Shown here in pieces: positions 54,349-63,568 of a stretch of DNA of 64,000 nucleotides. A program made the position numbers and the translations under genes. The stretch's first letter is position 1, and every line of letters begins with the position of its first letter. The notes below the pieces were generated by a model that did not search any database, was not told the DNA's origin, and saw only the letters and a list, made by a program, of their open reading frames with translations. This stretch comes from Gammaproteobacteria bacterium (GTDB lineage: Bacteria > Pseudomonadota > Gammaproteobacteria > Acidiferrobacterales > Sulfurifustaceae), in assembly GCA_016199745.1 (NCBI GenBank), contig JACQFZ010000049.1, positions 23,883 to 87,882 on the forward strand. Reading direction: 5' to 3'.

Positions 54349-55890
54349 ATGACGCAAAACCCAATGCCCGAATCCACACGAACCGACTACGACCTTATCG
54401 TCATCGGCGGCGGTATCAATGGCGTCGGCATCGCTCGCGACGCGCAAGGCCGCGGCCTGCGTGTCATGTTGGTAGAGCAGGACGATCTCGGGCGGCACAC
54501 GTCGTCCGCCAGCAGCAAGATGATCCACGGTGGTCTGCGTTATTTGGAGTACTACGAATTCCGTCTCGTGCGTAAGGCGTTGCAAGAACGCGAAGTGTTA
54601 TTGCGGGCGGCGCCGCACATCATTTGGCCGCAGCGCTTCGTCGTGCCGCACGATCGCTCGATGCGACCGTCGTTCCTGATTCGCATCGGCCTGTTTCTGT
54701 ATGACCACCTGGCCAAGCGTGAATTGTTGCCGGGCTCGCAAGGCGTGCGACTCGACCGCCATCCGGCCGGTCAGTTGTTGCGCGTCAATAGCGGCAAGGC
54801 GTTCGTTTATTCGGATGCCTGTGTCGACGATGCCCGGCTGGTCGTGCTGAATGCGTTGGATGCGCATGAACGTGGCGCCGTGGTGCGCACGCGTACGCGC
54901 TGCATCGGCGCCAAGCGCAGTGACGATTGCTGGCAGGTGCGCTTACAAGATCGACGCAGCGGCACCGAAAGTAGCGTCTCGGCACGTGCATTGGTCAATG
55001 CCGCTGGGCCGTGGGTGGGTAGCTTGTTGACGCAGCAGCTACGAGTGCCGGCGGCGCATCGGCTTCGGCTGATAAAAGGCAGTCACATCATTGTCCGCAA
55101 GTTGTTCGATCATCCGTATATCTACGTTCTGCAAAATCCGGATCGACGCATCACGTTCGTTATTCCCTATGAGCGCGACTTCACCTTGATCGGCACGACC
55201 GATGTCGACTATCAAGGCGATCCGGCCGATGTCGCGATCAGTGCCGACGAAATTCGTTATCTGTGCACCGAGCTCAACCGCCACTTTAATAAGACTATCG
55301 GCCCGGCCGATGTCGTACGCGCTTATGCCGGTGTACGTCCGTTGTTGGACGACGCCGCCGCCGACGCCGCGAGTGTGACGCGCGATTATTGGTTGGAGCT
55401 CGATACCCAAGGCGCGCCGGTGTTGTCGGTGTTCGGCGGTAAGATCACGACTTACCGGCGCTTGGCGGAAGAAGCGCTCGCCAAATTGTTGCCGGTGCTC
55501 GGTCAGCAGGCGCGCGATTGGACCGCCGGCGTGCCGTTGCCCGGCGGCGATATTGCACATGCCGATTTCGATCGGTTTTTGGCCGACGTCGGTGCGCGCT
55601 ACCCGTGGTTACCGGAAGCGTTGCGCTATCGATTGGCGCGCGCTTACGGCACTCGGCTGGATCGAGTGTTACGCAAGGCGCGCTCGGTGCATGAGCTCGG
55701 ACCGGAAGTTGCGCCGGGTTTGTACGAAGCGGAACTGATTTATCTGCGCGATGTTGAATGGGCGTGCGACGCCGATGATGTGCTCTGGCGCCGCAGTAAG
55801 CTCGGCCTGCATCTGCCGCAGGCGCATAGCGCGGTTAGCGCCTGGTGGGCGCGCGTCGAGGCTAACACCCTCCTAGCCGACTCGCTTTAG
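54349..55890 (+). CDS. glpD: Aerobic glycerol-3-phosphate dehydrogenase GlpD
   Basis: GlpD oxidises sn-glycerol 3-phosphate to dihydroxyacetone phosphate and passes electrons to quinone at the inner membrane. The 513-residue flavoprotein has the FAD-binding VIGGGINGVGIARDA, the TSSASSKMIHGGLRYLE motif, LIKGSHIIVRK, and FGGKITTYRRLAEEAL. Length matches E. coli GlpD (501). No glpK, glpF or glpR is present nearby, so glycerol uptake is encoded elsewhere or the substrate arises from lipid turnover. Confidence 0.95.
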   Translation: MTQNPMPESTRTDYDLIVIGGGINGVGIARDAQGRGLRVMLVEQDDLGRHTSSASSKMIHGGLRYLEYYEFRLVRKALQEREVLLRAAPHIIWPQRFVVPHDRSMRPSFLIRIGLFLYDHLAKRELLPGSQGVRLDRHPAGQLLRVNSGKAFVYSDACVDDARLVVLNALDAHERGAVVRTRTRCIGAKRSDDCWQVRLQDRRSGTESSVSARALVNAAGPWVGSLLTQQLRVPAAHRLRLIKGSHIIVRKLFDHPYIYVLQNPDRRITFVIPYERDFTLIGTTDVDYQGDPADVAISADEIRYLCTELNRHFNKTIGPADVVRAYAGVRPLLDDAAADAASVTRDYWLELDTQGAPVLSVFGGKITTYRRLAEEALAKLLPVLGQQARDWTAGVPLPGGDIAHADFDRFLADVGARYPWLPEALRYRLARAYGTRLDRVLRKARSVHELGPEVAPGLYEAELIYLRDVEWACDADDVLWRRSKLGLHLPQAHSAVSAWWARVEANTLLADSL

Positions 55891-55897
55891 ATCAAAT

Positions 55898-55961
55898 AAA
55901 TGTAGGGTGCGCCTTGCGCACCGTTTTCTGTCGATCGGTGCGCAGGGCGCACCCTACATTT
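55898..55961. repeat. Long hairpin of the TGTAGGG type after glpD
   Basis: A 26-bp stem, 55898-55923 with 55936-55961, contains one G-T pair and encloses a 12-nt loop. It probably ends the glpD transcript. The TGTAGGGTGCGC/GCGCACCCTACA ends resemble small palindromic elements scattered in many proteobacteria, and a shorter relative is at 35591. Confidence 0.65.
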
Positions 55962-56184
55962 AATAAACGAATTAATGAACCGGGACACTAGGCAGGCTTC
56001 GCTGACAAAGTCCTGGCGCAATTGTCATACACGCGTCATCAATCTCGTTATGTGAATTCAAAGCCATTACCTCACTTGCCAGTAAGATTGCATCGCACCC
56101 GTGGTAAATCCGATTCACCGCTGGCAGACTTAGCGTCGCTTTGCCGCCGGGCCGTCAGTCCGGCATCAGCCAGGAGAGAACCAG
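55962..56184 (+). other. Leader region of the pnt operon
   Basis: Together with the hairpin this makes a 294-nt gap. GTCAT occurs at 56024-56028 and 56035-56039, 11 bp apart, within TTGTCATACACGCGTCATC, a loose match to a PhoB box. No clear -10 can be fixed. AGGAGAG at 56170-56176 is the pntA ribosome site. Confidence 0.35.
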
Positions 56185-57339
56185 ATGCGGGTAGGTGTTC
56201 CTAGTGAGACCGCCGCGGGCGAGGCGCGCGTTGCCGCGACGCCGGAGACCGTACGCAAGCTGCGGACGGCGGGTATAGAAGTGGCAGTCGCGCATGACGC
56301 CGGCAAGCAGGCCTTTATTAACGACGAGGCTTATCGCAGCGCCGGCGCCGAGATCGTCACGCAGGCAGCGGCATTCGCTGCTGACATCGTTTGTAAAGTC
56401 CAAAAACCTTCGTTCGACGAGATTCGCCAGCTAAAGCGCGGCGCCGTGCTCATTGCCCTGCTCGATCCGTTTGTCGACGACGGCACATTCGATGCGCTGG
56501 CGCAGCAAGGAATCGATACCTTCGCATTGGAGTCGATCCCGCGTATCTCGCGTGCGCAATCGATGGACGTGTTGTCGTCGCAGGCGAACATCGCCGGTTA
56601 TCGCGCGGTGCTCGAAGCGACAACGCTCTACGGCCGTTTCTTTCCGATGATGATGACGTCGGCCGGCTCGGCCAAACCGGCGCGCGTAGTCGTGCTCGGC
56701 GCCGGTGTCGCCGGCTTGCAGGCGATCGCGACCGCGCGCCGCCTCGGTGGGCAAGTGTGGTCGTACGACGTGCGCCCGGAAGTGAAAGAACAAATCCTGT
56801 CGCTCGGCGCCAAGTTCATCGAGTTCGATCTCGGCGAATCCGGTGCCGGCAGCGGCGGCTACGCCAAGCAGCTGTCGGAAGACGCGCAGAAGCGCCAGCA
56901 GCAACTGCTGACCGAAGAGCTGAAGAAAGCCGACATCATTATCTCCACTGCGCAAATCCCCGGCCGGCCGGCGCCGGTGCTGATCACCGAAGACGCCGTC
57001 AAAGGCATGCGCGACGGTGCGGTGATCGTCGATCTTGCCGCCGGCAGCGGCGGTAATTGCCCGTTGACCGAAGCCGACAAGGTCGTGATCAAGCATGGCG
57101 TCGTGCTCTGCGGCATCACTAACTTTCCATCGCGCATGCCGACCGACGCCAGCAGTTTCTTCGCACGCAACGTCTACAACTTTTTGCAGCTCGCGATCGA
57201 ACAGCACGACAAGCTATGGCGCTGCAAGGTGGACTACTTGGCGGACGAAATTACGGCGAAGACGTTAATGACTCACCAAGGTCAAGTGAAGGCGGAGACC
57301 TCGAAGATGACGAAGCAGCGGGCAGGAGCGCAATCATGA
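56185..57339 (+). CDS. pntAA: NAD(P) transhydrogenase alpha subunit, part 1 (PntAA)
   Basis: This soluble NAD(H)-binding domain I of proton-translocating transhydrogenase has 384 residues: [20 protein letters not shown] at the N-terminus, the Rossmann [17 protein letters not shown], the mobile-loop region near [12 protein letters not shown], and [11 protein letters not shown]. The enzyme couples proton entry to reduction of NADP by NADH. Here the alpha chain is split, with the membrane part encoded by the next gene, as in Rhodospirillum and many other bacteria but not in E. coli. Confidence 0.95.
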   Translation: MRVGVPSETAAGEARVAATPETVRKLRTAGIEVAVAHDAGKQAFINDEAYRSAGAEIVTQAAAFAADIVCKVQKPSFDEIRQLKRGAVLIALLDPFVDDGTFDALAQQGIDTFALESIPRISRAQSMDVLSSQANIAGYRAVLEATTLYGRFFPMMMTSAGSAKPARVVVLGAGVAGLQAIATARRLGGQVWSYDVRPEVKEQILSLGAKFIEFDLGESGAGSGGYAKQLSEDAQKRQQQLLTEELKKADIIISTAQIPGRPAPVLITEDAVKGMRDGAVIVDLAAGSGGNCPLTEADKVVIKHGVVLCGITNFPSRMPTDASSFFARNVYNFLQLAIEQHDKLWRCKVDYLADEITAKTLMTHQGQVKAETSKMTKQRAGAQS

Positions 57340-57620
57340 GCGGAGCGATCGTCGCGCTGTACGTATTCGTGTTGGCGTGCTTTATCGGTTACTACGTTAT
57401 CTGGGGCGTCACGCCGTCGTTGCACACACCGCTGATATCGCTAACCAACGCGATCTCCGGCATCGTCATCGTCGGCGCCATTTTGGTATCCGGCGCCGCT
57501 GAAGACAGCATTCCGATTCAAGTCATCGGCTTCGTCGCTGTGTTGTTGGCATCGATCAATATCTTCGGTGGCTTCGCGGTAACGCAGCGCATGCTCGCCA
57601 TGTTCAAAAAGAAAAAGTAG
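57336..57620 (+). CDS. pntAB: NAD(P) transhydrogenase alpha subunit, part 2 (PntAB)
   Basis: A 94-residue membrane protein with three hydrophobic helices (about residues 4-23, 33-52, 58-80), containing [17 protein letters not shown], the hallmark of the alpha-chain membrane segment. ATG at 57336 overlaps the pntAA stop by 4 nt; the open frame upstream lies inside pntAA and is rejected. Completes domain II together with PntB. Confidence 0.93.
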   Translation: MSGAIVALYVFVLACFIGYYVIWGVTPSLHTPLISLTNAISGIVIVGAILVSGAAEDSIPIQVIGFVAVLLASINIFGGFAVTQRMLAMFKKKK

Positions 57621-57646
57621 GGCGCGCGAAACTTCCATACAAACGT

Positions 57647-57671
57647 CCCCTCTCCCCTTTGGGGAGAGGGG
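57647..57671. repeat. Palindromic repeat between pntAB and pntB
   Basis: CCCCTCTCCCC (57647-57657) pairs perfectly with GGGGAGAGGGG (57661-57671) across a TTT loop. It belongs to the same GC-rich family as the copies at 39090 and 51070 and lies 30 nt before pntB. Confidence 0.7.
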
Positions 57672-57700
57672 GTTAAGGAAAGAATGAACCGGAGAACGTA

Positions 57701-59095
57701 ATGACTCTCACCACCGACACGCTTGCGTTGACCTATCTTGTTGCCGCCGCGCTTTTTATCTTCGGACTCAAGGGACTGACCCATCCTTCATCAGCCCGTA
57801 GCGGTAACTGGTACGCCATCGCCGGCATGGTAATCGCCGTGGTCGCGACGCTGCTGAACCCGGAGGTGAAGAACTACACCTGGATCGTCGTTGGCGTGCT
57901 CGGCGGCGCCATCATCGGTACCACGCTCGCGCTGAAGATAAAGATGACGGCGATGCCGCAGCTGGTGGCACTGTTGCACAGCTTCGTCGGTCTATGCGCG
58001 ACGCTCGTTGCCATCGGCACTTATCTAACGCATGCGCGTAACGGCGAGCTGTCGAAAGTTTTGATGAGCGAAATTTTCGTCGGTGCCTTTATCGGCGCCA
58101 TCACCTTCACCGGCTCGTTGATGGCCTTCGGCAAGCTGCAGGCACTGTTGCCGAGTAATCCGGTAGTGTTCCGCGGCCAACACCTGCTCAATCTCGCGAT
58201 CGCGCTAGTGATGTTCGGCCTCGGCGTTGATTTCGTCGCTCATCATCACTTTGTTTCGCTGATCGCGCTGTGCCTGGTCGCTGCCGTACTCGGCGTTACG
58301 CTGATCCTGCCCATCGGCGGCGCCGACATGCCGGTCGTGATCTCAATGCTGAACTCGTATTCCGGTTGGGCCGCCGCCGCCACCGGCTTCACGCTCAGCA
58401 ACCATTTGCTGATCGTCACCGGCGCACTCGTCGGTTTCTCTGGCGCGATCCTGTCGTACATCATGTCGAAAGCGATGAACCGTTCGATTATCTCGATCGT
58501 CCTCGGTGGTTTCGGCGGCGACACCGGCGGTGAAAGCGTCGCTGCCTCGGCCGCCGGCAAAGGCGTAAAGACCGCCGCCGTCGAAGACGCCGTGTTCCTG
58601 ATGGCCAATGCGTCCAAGGTCTTAGTCGTGCCCGGCTACGGCATGGCCGTCGCCCAAGCACAGCACGCGCTTAAAGAAGTGATGGAAATCCTGATAGAGA
58701 AGGGCGTCGAAGTGAAATTCGCCATCCATCCGGTCGCCGGCCGCATGCCCGGCCACATGAACGTGCTGCTCGCCGAAGCCGACGTCTCTTATGACCACGT
58801 GTTCGAAATGGAAGAGATCAACCCCGAGTTCACCACCGCCGACGTCGCCCTCGTCGTCGGCGCCAACGACGTCACCAACCCCGCCGCCAAAACCGACAAG
58901 TCGAGCCCGATCTACGGCATGCCAATCCTCGAAGTCGCCCGCGCCAAGCACATCCTGTTCGTCAACCGCTCGATGAAGCCGGGCTACGCCGGCGTCGACA
59001 ATCTGTTGTTCTACCAGGACAACTGTTCGTTGGTGTTCGGCGATGCAAAGGAAGTGTGCGAAAAATTGGCGGCGGAATTGCGGTCGGCGGCATAA
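57701..59095 (+). CDS. pntB: NAD(P) transhydrogenase beta subunit PntB
   Basis: PntB supplies most of the membrane domain and the NADP(H)-binding domain III. The 464-residue protein has about nine helices in the first 270 residues, then VVPGYGMAVAQAQHALKE, HPVAGRMPGHMNVLLAEA, the VVGANDVTNPAA motif and the NRSMKPGYAGVDN loop near the end. All are hallmarks of domain III. Together with the two alpha-chain genes it makes a complete enzyme. Confidence 0.97.
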   Translation: MTLTTDTLALTYLVAAALFIFGLKGLTHPSSARSGNWYAIAGMVIAVVATLLNPEVKNYTWIVVGVLGGAIIGTTLALKIKMTAMPQLVALLHSFVGLCATLVAIGTYLTHARNGELSKVLMSEIFVGAFIGAITFTGSLMAFGKLQALLPSNPVVFRGQHLLNLAIALVMFGLGVDFVAHHHFVSLIALCLVAAVLGVTLILPIGGADMPVVISMLNSYSGWAAAATGFTLSNHLLIVTGALVGFSGAILSYIMSKAMNRSIISIVLGGFGGDTGGESVAASAAGKGVKTAAVEDAVFLMANASKVLVVPGYGMAVAQAQHALKEVMEILIEKGVEVKFAIHPVAGRMPGHMNVLLAEADVSYDHVFEMEEINPEFTTADVALVVGANDVTNPAAKTDKSSPIYGMPILEVARAKHILFVNRSMKPGYAGVDNLLFYQDNCSLVFGDAKEVCEKLAAELRSAA

Positions 59096-59396
59096 AAAGT
59101 ATCAACGTCAGACAGGCAGAAGCTGGTCGTCCAGGCGGCTCTGGCGCTAGATGTAAATCTGCCTTGCCCACATACCCACCGCGGGTTAGAGTGGCGACTG
59201 GGAGCGGCGTTTAAATAACAAAAAAGACTACGCCGTGACGAACAATTAAAGGATGTGATGACGCATCACCCTTGCGGTGAATGCGTCAGTGTTTTCCTCC
59301 CGGTAGAAACCAAAGTGCGCCAACACACGCAGCGGTTTTCATGCGCGTTGATGTTTGCTGTGCACGCAATTCAACTCAAGTTCGTGAGGTACCTGT
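59096..59396 (+). other. Gap between pntB and the DUF2927 gene
   Basis: TGACGCATCACC (59259-59270) and GGTGAATGCGTCA (59276-59288) form a hairpin with one bulge, followed by GTGTTTTCC; it may terminate the pnt transcript. The rest shows no RNA gene. GAGGT just before 59397 serves as the ribosome site of the next gene. Confidence 0.45.
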
Positions 59397-60623
59397 GTGA
59401 GCGTTATTACGAGCATCCGTGCTGGTTTGTCAGCAGCAATGCTAACGGCGTTGTTGATGGCGCCCGGTTTTTCGTTTGCTGCCGAATCGGGCGATTGCAA
59501 CGCCGTCCAAGTTTCAGAAGCTGACGGCAAAACATGCGAGCCGATTGCTGATGACGTACTCCCCCGCGGTCTAGCGGTAACGTCGAAAAACATTTCCGAT
59601 CTGCTTCAAGTCGCCTGGGAAAGCATTTGGCTACAGAACGGCTATCCGGCCTATAGCTACAAGTGGCAGGAAGACATCCGGGTTTATTTTTATGGATACT
59701 CGGTGGATTACTATCGCCCACGTGCCTTGCATCATTTGCAGCATGTCGCCGATGTTGCCGGTATTCGTGTCGTTGAGGTAGATGCCAGCGAAAAGGCGAA
59801 TGTGCAGGTCGAATTCCGCAACGGTGTGGGTCGGCAGTACTTCGACCAGCACGCTTGTGCCACCTCGGGTGGCAAACTGCAGCAACAATATATCGTCGGC
59901 GCCAAAATAGAGCTGTACGCCAACTTAGTCGATTACTGCATGCAGCACGAGGCAATGCATCTGCTTGGAATTAACGGGCACCCCTATTTCAAGACCGTGT
60001 TGAGCTACTACTACAACGGCCAGGAGTTGACCGAATTAGACGAGTATTTGTTGCGGGTGCGGTATTCGTCGAAGTTGGCGACGGGCGCTTATCCTTTTGC
60101 GGCGATGCGCGTTCATGCTGACTACCTGCTCGCCGCAGTTCCGGCGGGGGAAGAAAAATTGGCGGCCGAGAAAGCAGTGAATGTTTTTTTTGCCGACATC
60201 ATCAAGCAAATGGAATCGTTCGCGTTGGCTAACGGATCCGCACCAAAAGTTCTGTATCGGTCATCGAAGACCACGGCTAATGGTCTGTGGTGGGGTCGAA
60301 CCCAGATGGCCTACTATCTCGGCACCGCTTATCTGGACGGCGATCTTGTCGATATCGACCAGGCGAAGGGGCTCGATTTCATCCATAAAGCGGCGAATCG
60401 AGGTGCCTCTGAGGCGCAATATTATTTGGGAACCTTCTATTCCAGCGATGAAAATGGCAATCGCGATTTAGCGGAGGCCTTTAAATGGTACACACTGGCG
60501 TCGGAAAGTGGTTTGATTTCAGCAAAGAAGACTGTTGAAGTTTTAGCTATGACGTTAACGCCGGACGTGTTGGCAGACGGCAAGAACCGGCGGGCGAAGT
60601 GGGTTCGGAGTACGAGTAATTAG
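59397..60623 (+). CDS. Secreted DUF2927 / Sel1-repeat protein with HExxH motif
   Basis: The 408-residue protein starts at GTG 59397 and has a signal peptide (cleavage near SFAAESG, residue about 29). The middle third fits the DUF2927 pattern, with KANVQVEF, then YCMQHEAMHLLGINGHP and GQELTELDEYLLRVRYSSKL. HEAMHLLG is an HExxHxxG zinc-protease-like motif. The C-terminal third has Sel1 repeats (AYYLGTAYLDGDLVDIDQAK and AQYYLGTFYSSDENGNRD), which usually bind other proteins. Activity is inferred only from the motif. It stands alone in an accessory region. Confidence 0.7.
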   Translation: MSVITSIRAGLSAAMLTALLMAPGFSFAAESGDCNAVQVSEADGKTCEPIADDVLPRGLAVTSKNISDLLQVAWESIWLQNGYPAYSYKWQEDIRVYFYGYSVDYYRPRALHHLQHVADVAGIRVVEVDASEKANVQVEFRNGVGRQYFDQHACATSGGKLQQQYIVGAKIELYANLVDYCMQHEAMHLLGINGHPYFKTVLSYYYNGQELTELDEYLLRVRYSSKLATGAYPFAAMRVHADYLLAAVPAGEEKLAAEKAVNVFFADIIKQMESFALANGSAPKVLYRSSKTTANGLWWGRTQMAYYLGTAYLDGDLVDIDQAKGLDFIHKAANRGASEAQYYLGTFYSSDENGNRDLAEAFKWYTLASESGLISAKKTVEVLAMTLTPDVLADGKNRRAKWVRSTSN

Positions 60624-60937
60624 TCGTTGTGGCTAAACTAAAAACGGCCTGAAAGCGTTAGGGAAATTAAAAGCGCTAGGCTCAAATATTTCCAACTGCC
60701 GGCAGCGTTCGCTTGGACGAGGATTGAGATTGAGCGGATTGGCTCACAAAAAATTACAAAGTGACGGTTTTCAGAACAAGAAAAGCTGTGGGCACGGATA
60801 TTGCAAAATGGGAGGGGCTGGTTGCAGAGGGTTCTTAAAATGAACTTGCAACCGCTACCTCCGTCCCACCATGGATTAAGAAGAAAGTCATATATCCGAC
60901 TCAAAATAAACCGTCCCAACTCTGATCGAACAACACT
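60624..60937 (+). other. AT-richer gap before the orphan ORF
   Basis: No gene is credible here. An imperfect hairpin joins GGTTGCA (60820-60826) with TGCAACC (60847-60853), flanked by GGAGG and CCTCC. A short open frame starting at 60801 lacks a ribosome site and recognisable features. Confidence 0.4.
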
Positions 60938-61330
60938 ATGCGCATTGTCCATTGGCAAACGTCTATTACTGCAGATCGGCCCAGAGCACTCGATCGTCGC
61001 TACCTGAATATCGGTAAAGATGGGTTAAAGCTGAAGGTCGAAGAAGAATCCGGAGCGACATGGATTCTCGAATTCAAATCCATTCAAGCGTGGAAATTTA
61101 CGTCGACGGAATGTGCAGCGACTATCGTTGCAGCGCTGCCTGCTCACGGAGCGTTATTTGTCGTGGAGCAATCGTCCTGGGTGGCTGAGTTAGGCGAGAG
61201 CGATGTTTTGAAAAAAGCGAAACACTTTGTCATTGGTTGTCGCGACGGAATTTTGGAAGTTCTGGCTTGGGAGTGCCGGATCACGTCGGGTGTAAATGAG
61301 CTGGTGGATGAATGGACCGCCGTTGGTTGA
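60938..61330 (+). CDS. Hypothetical protein, 130 residues
   Basis: No family is recognised. The predicted protein is soluble, without signal peptide or membrane helix, mixed in charge with several Trp residues (ATWILEFKSIQAW, EVLAWECRI), and looks like a small alpha/beta fold. The DNA is lower in GC than its neighbours and codon choice is less biased, which suggests recent transfer. There is no strong ribosome site. Possibly a small accessory or immunity-type protein, but nothing in the sequence proves this. Confidence 0.45.
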   Translation: MRIVHWQTSITADRPRALDRRYLNIGKDGLKLKVEEESGATWILEFKSIQAWKFTSTECAATIVAALPAHGALFVVEQSSWVAELGESDVLKKAKHFVIGCRDGILEVLAWECRITSGVNELVDEWTAVG

Positions 61331-61859
61331 CTGAGAGGGGCGACAGCAAGACATTTCATTGTCGCTAGAGCGATACAAAAATATAAAGCCGGCGGACATC
61401 AAGCCCGGTGCTGCAAGAGATTCCTTTTATACCGACGCTGTAGCGTCGTGTCTCGCTCCTTCGCCCACGAACTTATCCAGAAGGTTATCCTTGCGTCTCC
61501 CTTTCCCCTTGCGGGAGGTGAGGCGGAGTTTTCGCGGACACACTTAACGTGTGTTTGTATAACCACCCCTCTCCCTCCGGCCCCTCTCCCGCAAGGGGAG
61601 AGGGGGGTGGCTTTGCGCCAGGTGTCGCCGGGACCATAAACAGTTCAGCCATTTTTGGCCGCTCAATCAATCCCGGGGCTTTCGTCATTGCACCGCGCTA
61701 GCGCGAACTATACTTAATCCCACGTAATTCCCAAGCTCATTAACCTATAGGCAGTACGTGCTGTGACGGTTGGGAATATGTTGGGACCTCATCGCCGTTC
61801 CGACGGTTATGGAAAAAGGCGGATGAGGAAAGGACAACTCACAGAAGGGACTCGTCACA
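61331..61859. other. 529-nt gap with a repeat element and a leader
   Basis: The gap contains the repeat at 61497-61616, annotated separately, and a leader of about 240 nt before the lipoprotein gene. In the leader I see no clear promoter hexamers; AGGAAAGG and AGAAGGGA occur shortly before the start at 61860. Confidence 0.4.
61497..61616 (-). repeat. Three-hairpin repeat element, inverted partial copy B
   Basis: Read on the minus strand, 61501-61554 aligns with 29411-29463: it keeps ACACACGTTAAGTGTGT, the CGCGAAA segment, CGCCTCACC and the final hairpin. The first hairpin is missing. Directly beside it is a second palindrome, CCCCTCTCCC (61581-61590) with GGGAGAGGGG (61596-61605). Confidence 0.65.
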
Positions 61860-63527
61860 ATGACGCTCAAGTTTGCAGTACCCAGCATTATTCTCGTCGC
61901 CGTTCTAACGGCCTGTAATCATCACAGTTCCAGTGGCTCCTCGACAGCCAGTACCGGCTTCCCCGCCGGCGTGAGTGTTGCTTCGCCATTGGCGTCGGGG
62001 TCGTCGTCCAGTGTCGCCCGTTTGGACGGGTGGCAGCAGATGCGTTGGCCGGAGAAAACGCAGCTCGCTTGGCGTTTGCTGCGCCAAGGAGAATGGCGCG
62101 CATTAGCGCATGCGATGCCCAACGATATGTTCATCGCCGATACCTATGCGGCCGCCGGTGATCCCAGCGAGCATGAAGCGTTCGTCACCTTGCTCGACGA
62201 TATTTTGTCCGGTGACGTAGCGCTGGCGACGGCATTGAATTCGGCTTACTTGTTCGAGTCCGACGGCGGAAATGCCAACTGCTACGGCCCGACGATGAAT
62301 TACGTTGACCATCCGCAGGCAGGCACGCCTAACAGCGGTCAGTTGCCGAGCGGCGATTTGGGTATTTGGGCCGAAACCGTCACCAGCGATACCACGGCCT
62401 GCGCCGCCGAGCAGCTCAATCTAAAGATGCGCGGCGCCAAGCGCCGTATTCATACGAGCTTATTGATACTGGCGGGGATGCGGCGAGTGGCGTTTGCCAA
62501 TAGCCTGACGCCGGCGGCCGGTGCATCTGCCAATCTGTTGACGCCGATGAATGCGTTGGGGTTGAGCGGGATCAGCTTCACCACCGCGACACTCGCGCGC
62601 AGCACGGACGGCGGCACCTGGACTTATACGTTGGCGCTCGACGTAACGGTAACGACGCCGATCGCCGGCACGTTCCCGGTGACGTTGTCGTTGTCGAACA
62701 CCGAAACCAGCACCGGCGTTTACAGCGGCACGTTGCAGTTCACGGCCGAAGGCACGAACGACGCCGGTAACTGCCAAGGGGTGTCGCCAAAGCCGGTGAC
62801 GGCGGCGAGCACCGTGAAGTACGAGCGTTCGAGCACGGAGATGACGATCTCTCAGCGCATCGGCAACTTCTGCGGAGTCGCCAGCAACTTGCCGAGCGAT
62901 GTGTACGATGCGGACAACGAGTTAAACCCTGCCGCCAAATATAGTTTGGGCACCGGCAAGGGCTGGGCCGATAATTTTTCGCGCTTCGCCGCTAGTTTCG
63001 ATCCAGCGACGCTCGATGGCAATTTCGCTTTCGCCTGGCAGGCGGGCTATCTAGACGGTAACACGCGGATGTTCAACGTCTGGACCGATACGGTATCGGG
63101 CGTGCGTGTCGGCGAGGCGTACTTCGGTTTCGGCGATGACATCGAAACGAGCGACGGTTCGATTAAAGGAATGATCTGTAATTGGGCCGGTCCCGGGAGC
63201 AGCCATAGCTATTCGGCCTATGCACAGCGGCAATCGTTGACGTTCGACGCGACCGCCAGCAAATGGTTAGTCGGCGCCAGCTCGTCGGACATTCGTTATG
63301 CGCCGACGACGACATGCGAGTACACCAATGCAACGCACGGTGGCGGCGCGACTTTTTGGTACGATCGCAATTTAACCGGCGCCAATTCCGGATTGTCGAC
63401 ACAAGCGAATTTGATCGCCGATGCGACCGACGTTACTTTTCCGTTGGATTTGATGGGGCAGGGCGCGTCGGCGACGATCACGGCGGCGATTACGGCACGT
63501 GGGTTTACGTTGCCGTCGAATTTCTGA
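61860..63527 (+). CDS. Large lipoprotein of unknown function
   Basis: The 555-residue product has a lipoprotein signal peptide with lipobox VLTAC, Cys19 being the lipidation site, followed by a Ser/Gly-rich spacer. The first part (about residues 50-125) is helical, beginning LDGWQQMRWPEKTQLAWRLL. The rest is Thr/Ser/Gly-rich and beta-like, with several Cys residues (NCYGPT, GNCQGVSPK, NFCGV, MICNW), compatible with an outer-membrane or surface beta domain. No family is recognised. It is flanked by two copies of the dispersed repeat element. Confidence 0.75.
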   Translation: MTLKFAVPSIILVAVLTACNHHSSSGSSTASTGFPAGVSVASPLASGSSSSVARLDGWQQMRWPEKTQLAWRLLRQGEWRALAHAMPNDMFIADTYAAAGDPSEHEAFVTLLDDILSGDVALATALNSAYLFESDGGNANCYGPTMNYVDHPQAGTPNSGQLPSGDLGIWAETVTSDTTACAAEQLNLKMRGAKRRIHTSLLILAGMRRVAFANSLTPAAGASANLLTPMNALGLSGISFTTATLARSTDGGTWTYTLALDVTVTTPIAGTFPVTLSLSNTETSTGVYSGTLQFTAEGTNDAGNCQGVSPKPVTAASTVKYERSSTEMTISQRIGNFCGVASNLPSDVYDADNELNPAAKYSLGTGKGWADNFSRFAASFDPATLDGNFAFAWQAGYLDGNTRMFNVWTDTVSGVRVGEAYFGFGDDIETSDGSIKGMICNWAGPGSSHSYSAYAQRQSLTFDATASKWLVGASSSDIRYAPTTTCEYTNATHGGGATFWYDRNLTGANSGLSTQANLIADATDVTFPLDLMGQGASATITAAITARGFTLPSNF

Positions 63528-63568
63528 GTCGCGGATAATGCGTCGAACGCGATAATACCCACACCCTA

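Noticed and set aside
60801..61007. A short plus-strand frame before the orphan ORF.
   Set aside because: No ribosome site, overlaps the better frame at 60938, and composition is not protein-like.
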